Source: Cellvibrionales bacterium UBA4435
GTDB lineage: Bacteria; Pseudomonadota; Gammaproteobacteria; Pseudomonadales; Porticoccaceae
Reading direction: 5' to 3'
DNA length: 8,155 bases
NCBI GenBank assembly: GCA_002390525.1
Contig: DGPR01000014.1
Span: 1-8,155, forward strand
Below are positions 5,619 to 8,155 of the stretch, in pieces. A model generated the notes under the pieces. That model had not been told where the DNA came from. It saw only the letters and a program-made list of their open reading frames with translations, and made no database searches. Numbering within the stretch: position 1 is the stretch's first letter; each line of letters begins with the position of its first letter. The position numbers and the translations under genes are program-made.

Positions 5619-6392
5619 ATGAGTATGTCTTTTAAGATTCATGGAATTCCATCATTTCAAGATAACTATATCTGGCTTTTTCATTCAGAAGAAACTGGAT
5701 TAACTTTTATTGTTGATCCGGGTGAATCGAAACCAGTTTTTGACTTCTTGAATAAGTTTCAATTATCGTTGGATGGAATTCTGGTTACTCACCATCATCC
5801 TGATCACATTGGTGGTATAGATGCGATACTTGAACGCTTTTCGATTCCTGTCTTTGGGACCGCTAGAATTAAACAAGCTACGAACGTAATCGCTGATAAA
5901 GAAATCATATCTTTATCTGGTCACGCATTTGAGGTTATGAGTATACCAGGGCATACGTACGATCACGTTGCCTATTATTCAGCTGAAGAGTCTATATTAT
6001 TTTGTGGTGATACTTTGTTTTCAAGTGGTTGCGGTAGACTTTTTGAAGGTACGCCTGAACAAATGTACACATCCCTTTGCATATTGTCTACTTTGCCCTC
6101 TTCTACGAAAATATATTGTGGGCATGAATACACAGAAGCTAATACTAATTTTGCAGTAATGCTAGATCCTGATAATGAGACCTTAAAAAAATATGCAAAA
6201 GAAGTAAGAATTTTAAGAGCGAACAATAAGATTACCCTTCCTTCTACAATAGGATTGGAAAAGCAAATAAATCCTTTTTTAAGACCTAACAAAAAAAGTA
6301 TTCAGGAAGCTGCTAGCTCGTATATAAAAAAAACCAATCTAACTACTAGCGAAACATTCGCAGCTATAAGGAAATGGAAGGATTCATACTAA
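5619..6392 (+). CDS. gloB: Hydroxyacylglutathione hydrolase (glyoxalase II)
   Basis: This 257-aa protein (E. coli 251) is a metallo-beta-lactamase-fold thioesterase that hydrolyses S-D-lactoylglutathione to D-lactate and glutathione, the second step of methylglyoxal detoxification in the cytoplasm. The opening I-P-S-F-Q-D-N-Y-I-W-L is typical. The metal ligands are all present: T-H-H-H-P-D-H (His58, His60, Asp62, His63), His112 in P-G-H-T-Y-D-H, bridging Asp131 in F-C-G-D-T-L-F, and His169 in Y-C-G-H-E-Y. S-S-G-C-G-R-L-F-E-G (135-144) is a glyoxalase II signature. The C-terminal region has N-P-F-L-R (218-222) and the F-A-A-I-R-K-W-K-D tail that binds glutathione in the family. The ATG at 5619 has AAGAG upstream; an ATG two codons later is an alternative. 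mltD follows after 32 bp, an order also seen in E. coli. Confidence 0.96.
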   Translation: MSMSFKIHGIPSFQDNYIWLFHSEETGLTFIVDPGESKPVFDFLNKFQLSLDGILVTHHHPDHIGGIDAILERFSIPVFGTARIKQATNVIADKEIISLSGHAFEVMSIPGHTYDHVAYYSAEESILFCGDTLFSSGCGRLFEGTPEQMYTSLCILSTLPSSTKIYCGHEYTEANTNFAVMLDPDNETLKKYAKEVRILRANNKITLPSTIGLEKQINPFLRPNKKSIQEAASSYIKKTNLTTSETFAAIRKWKDSY

Positions 6393-6424
6393 TATCTCAA
6401 TCTTCATTAAAGGTTAATTAACTA

Positions 6425-7705
6425 GTGATAATAATGCGTACAAAAATACCACTAATAATAATCTTGGTTGTTGTTATAACCTCAGGTTGCTCAAAGCACC
6501 AGGTCATACCGACTAGTGGTCACTCTTCATTCTCTAAATCATTTATTTATGAAAAAAATTCACATGAAAATTTGTGGATTAGACTAGAAAAAGGTTTAAA
6601 GCTCAATAAGCATTTTAACCACAGTGAGCTTGATGATAAGAAGCACTGGAATCAAGATCACCAAAAGTATATTAATAAGATATCAGAGAACAGCAAACTA
6701 TATATTTATCATATTATTAACGAGCTTGAAGCTTATAATATGCCTCTAGAGCTTGCTTTATTGCCTGCTATAGAGAGCTCTTATAATCCTTTCTCTTATT
6801 CTAATCAACATGCATCTGGTCTTTGGCAATTCATACCTCCAACAGCTAAATCACTAAATTTAAAGCAAGACAGTTGGTACGATGGACGTCGTGATATCAT
6901 TACATCAACAAAAGCCGCAATAGATTATCTTTCGTATCTTTATAAGCGCTTTAATGGTGATTGGCTCCATGCTATTGCCGCATATAATGGTGGTGAAGGG
7001 ACAGTTAGAAGAGCAATAAAAAAAAATAGAAGTATGAACATGCCCACCGATTTTTGGTCTCTAGATTTACCAATAGAAACTGAATCTTATGTTCCCAGAT
7101 TATTAATTTTATCAAGAATCGTAAAGAATCCCGCTAGGTATGGTATAGAGCTGCCAAAATTACAGAATAAACCATATTTTAATAACGTTAATCTGGATAG
7201 TCAGATTAATATCTATAAAGCTGCAGAGATAGCTGAAATTAATATTGATGAGATGATTATGCTTAACCCTGGATACAAATTAGGAGTAACTCATCCTGTG
7301 TCTCCTCAAAATATCTTGTTACCTATTGGAAAAAAGAATAGTTTTTTACGTAAACTTGAAGAATTACCGAAAAAAAGCTGGTCGCCAATTAAAAGGTATC
7401 AAATCAAACGAGGTGATACACTTTCAGAAATTGCTGCAGTATACGATATAAGCCTTAAATCTCTTATGTCATTAAACGGCCTCACTGGACATATAATCCA
7501 GATTAACCAAGAGATCAAGATTCCAGGTACAGGTATTGATGAAATAAATGAGCAAAAAGAATATTTTCATATAGTTACACAAGGTGATACCTTGTGGAAA
7601 ATTTCAAAAGATTATAGGATTTCGATAAAAGATATTATTAGATGGAACAGTTTAAACTTAAACCTTCCATTAAAAATTGGGATGGAACTTAAATTAAAGA
7701 AATAA
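6425..7705 (+). CDS. mltD: Membrane-bound lytic murein transglycosylase D with two LysM domains
   Basis: This 426-aa lipoprotein has a hydrophobic signal at about 8-20 and a lipobox-like T-S-G-C with Cys22 as the likely lipidation site. The transglycosylase domain (about 100-235) has catalytic Glu117 in A-I-E-S-S-Y-N-P, then G-L-W-Q-F-I-P-P-T-A (132-141), Y-D-G-R-R-D-I (152-158) and A-I-A-A-Y-N-G-G-E-G (183-192), all family 1D signatures. Two LysM peptidoglycan-binding domains follow: Y-Q-I-K-R-G-D-T-L at 325-333 and H-I-V-T-Q-G-D-T-L at 382-390. It cleaves the MurNAc-GlcNAc bond, forming 1,6-anhydro ends. The start is GTG at 6425, eleven bases after AAAGG (6409-6413). An in-frame ATG at 6434 also keeps the signal peptide and cannot be excluded. 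A 10-bp palindrome GTTAATTAAC (6413-6422) overlaps the leader. It is probably co-transcribed with gloB and converges on nqrM 31 bp away. Confidence 0.95.
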   Translation: MIIMRTKIPLIIILVVVITSGCSKHQVIPTSGHSSFSKSFIYEKNSHENLWIRLEKGLKLNKHFNHSELDDKKHWNQDHQKYINKISENSKLYIYHIINELEAYNMPLELALLPAIESSYNPFSYSNQHASGLWQFIPPTAKSLNLKQDSWYDGRRDIITSTKAAIDYLSYLYKRFNGDWLHAIAAYNGGEGTVRRAIKKNRSMNMPTDFWSLDLPIETESYVPRLLILSRIVKNPARYGIELPKLQNKPYFNNVNLDSQINIYKAAEIAEINIDEMIMLNPGYKLGVTHPVSPQNILLPIGKKNSFLRKLEELPKKSWSPIKRYQIKRGDTLSEIAAVYDISLKSLMSLNGLTGHIIQINQEIKIPGTGIDEINEQKEYFHIVTQGDTLWKISKDYRISIKDIIRWNSLNLNLPLKIGMELKLKK

Positions 7706-7736
7706 TATCTCGATAAAAATGTGGCTTAAAATTCAT

Positions 7737-7991
7737 TTACTGTCTCATTGAAACCTCATAAGCAACATCTCTAATTGTTTGCTGAGTATTTTTTTTCTTA
7801 ATATTATCAGATAAATCATCGCACTTATTTTTATCCCCCTCGCATAGGTCACACGTGTAGTTATCTTCGTTTAATGCTGCCCCTACGCCCCCACAAGAGC
7901 CCTTCAAAGGACTTTTTCCCACGATTATACCCACAGCCATACCAATCATGATTAAGACTAATACAAAGAAAGCAAGAAATAGCTCAAGCAT
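7737..7991 (-). CDS. nqrM: Na+-NQR maturation protein NqrM (DUF539)
   Basis: This 84-aa protein has one N-terminal membrane segment (about 3-25) and then the family signature G-K-S-P-L-K-G-S-C-G-G-V-G-A. It has four cysteines, at 33, 47, 50 and 57, in C-G-G and C-D-L-C-E-x6-C arrangements, as expected of NqrM. By family knowledge NqrM is needed to assemble functional Na+-translocating NADH:quinone oxidoreductase, probably by supplying iron for the cysteine-ligated centre of the NqrD/NqrE subunits. The C-terminal part (about 60-84) is charged and less conserved. The ATG at 7991 comes 2 bp after the apbE stop, and its GGAG ribosome site lies within the last codons of apbE, so translation is probably coupled. 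It converges on mltD. The structural nqr genes are presumably off the right edge. Confidence 0.93.
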   Translation of the reverse strand: MLELFLAFFVLVLIMIGMAVGIIVGKSPLKGSCGGVGAALNEDNYTCDLCEGDKNKCDDLSDNIKKKNTQQTIRDVAYEVSMRQ

Positions 7992-7993
7992 AA

Positions 7994-8155
7994 CTATTCT
8001 CCAGTTAAATATTGGTTAAATTCTTTAGAAAAAATAGCATCAAAATTTTCACCATTTTTTATTATTAGATATACCGATATATTATTTTCTTTTGCAACTT
8101 TTATAGCTTGCTGTGGACCTAAAACCATCATCGCTGTTGAAAATGCATCTGCCTC
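7994..8155 (-). CDS. apbE: FAD:protein FMN transferase ApbE, C-terminal fragment
   Basis: Only the last 53 codons are in the window, ending at TAG 7996-7994. The peptide E-A-D-A-F-S-T-A-M-M-V-L-G-P matches the conserved C-terminal [AD]-D-A-x-x-T-A-x-x-x-x-G motif of ApbE, whose Asp and Thr help bind Mg2+. A helix (Q-Q-A-I-K-V-A-K-E-N-N) and the beta strand S-V-Y-L-I-I-K, typical of the C-terminal end, follow. ApbE cuts FAD and transfers FMN to a threonine in target flavoproteins, including NqrB and NqrC of Na+-NQR. The position directly before nqrM matches the usual nqrA-F-apbE-nqrM order and identifies NQR as the likely target. The N-terminal part, including any signal peptide or lipobox, is not visible. 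Confidence 0.9.
   Translation of the reverse strand, partial: EADAFSTAMMVLGPQQAIKVAKENNISVYLIIKNGENFDAIFSKEFNQYLTGE

Noticed and set aside
5968..6292. Open frames on both strands inside gloB (63 and 105 codons)
   Set aside because: Both overlap the conserved metal-ligand and signature region of gloB, lack plausible ribosome sites and have no recognisable domains.
1..8155. Search for CRISPR arrays, insertion sequences, tRNA/rRNA, phage or defence genes, or a novel multi-gene system
   Set aside because: All intact genes belong to known housekeeping families, and no regularly spaced repeats, terminal inverted repeats or RNA-gene patterns were seen.

Overview
The window looks like part of the chromosome of an AT-rich (roughly one third GC by eye) gammaproteobacterium, probably marine. 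The evidence is a SohB-type protease, a canonical BolA, an NhaB antiporter, the cluster mltD-gloB-(yafS)-rnhA-dnaQ in the order known from E. coli, and the 3' end of an Na+-NQR maturation locus (apbE-nqrM). The combination of NhaB and NQR maturation genes points to a Na+-based bioenergetic lifestyle. I do not place it to genus.

Layout. Positions 1-195 (+) hold the C-terminal end of a class V aminotransferase. Three minus-strand genes follow, transcribed leftward: sohB (2149-1118), bolA (1009-701) and a secreted DUF4399 protein (665-219). A 10-bp inverted repeat lies between sohB and bolA. A 251-bp divergent intergenic region separates sohB from nhaB (2401-3912, +). nhaB converges on dnaQ (4643-3921, -) with 8 bp between them. 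rnhA lies upstream of dnaQ on the same strand; its best start is a TTG at 5143, preceded by a perfect AGGAG. The 475 bp between rnhA and gloB have no intact gene. On the minus strand, exactly where E. coli carries the methyltransferase-like gene yafS, there is a short frame with two internal stops that resembles the N-terminus of that family, so I suggest a decayed yafS remnant. gloB (5619-6392, +) and mltD (6425-7705, +) form a tight pair. The window ends with nqrM (7991-7737, -) and the C-terminal end of apbE (8155-7994, -), 2 bp apart.

How the genes fit together. ApbE attaches FMN to NQR subunits and NqrM is needed for NQR iron-cofactor maturation, so the nqr structural genes probably lie just beyond the right edge. 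NQR exports Na+ and NhaB exchanges Na+ for protons. DnaQ (proofreading) and RNase HI serve replication. GloB detoxifies the methylglyoxal-derived glutathione thioester. MltD cleaves peptidoglycan.

I found no CRISPR array, insertion sequence, RNA gene, phage gene or novel multi-gene system. The points most worth checking are the yafS-like remnant, the inverted repeat at sohB/bolA, the non-ATG starts, and the histidine-rich DUF4399 protein beside bolA.
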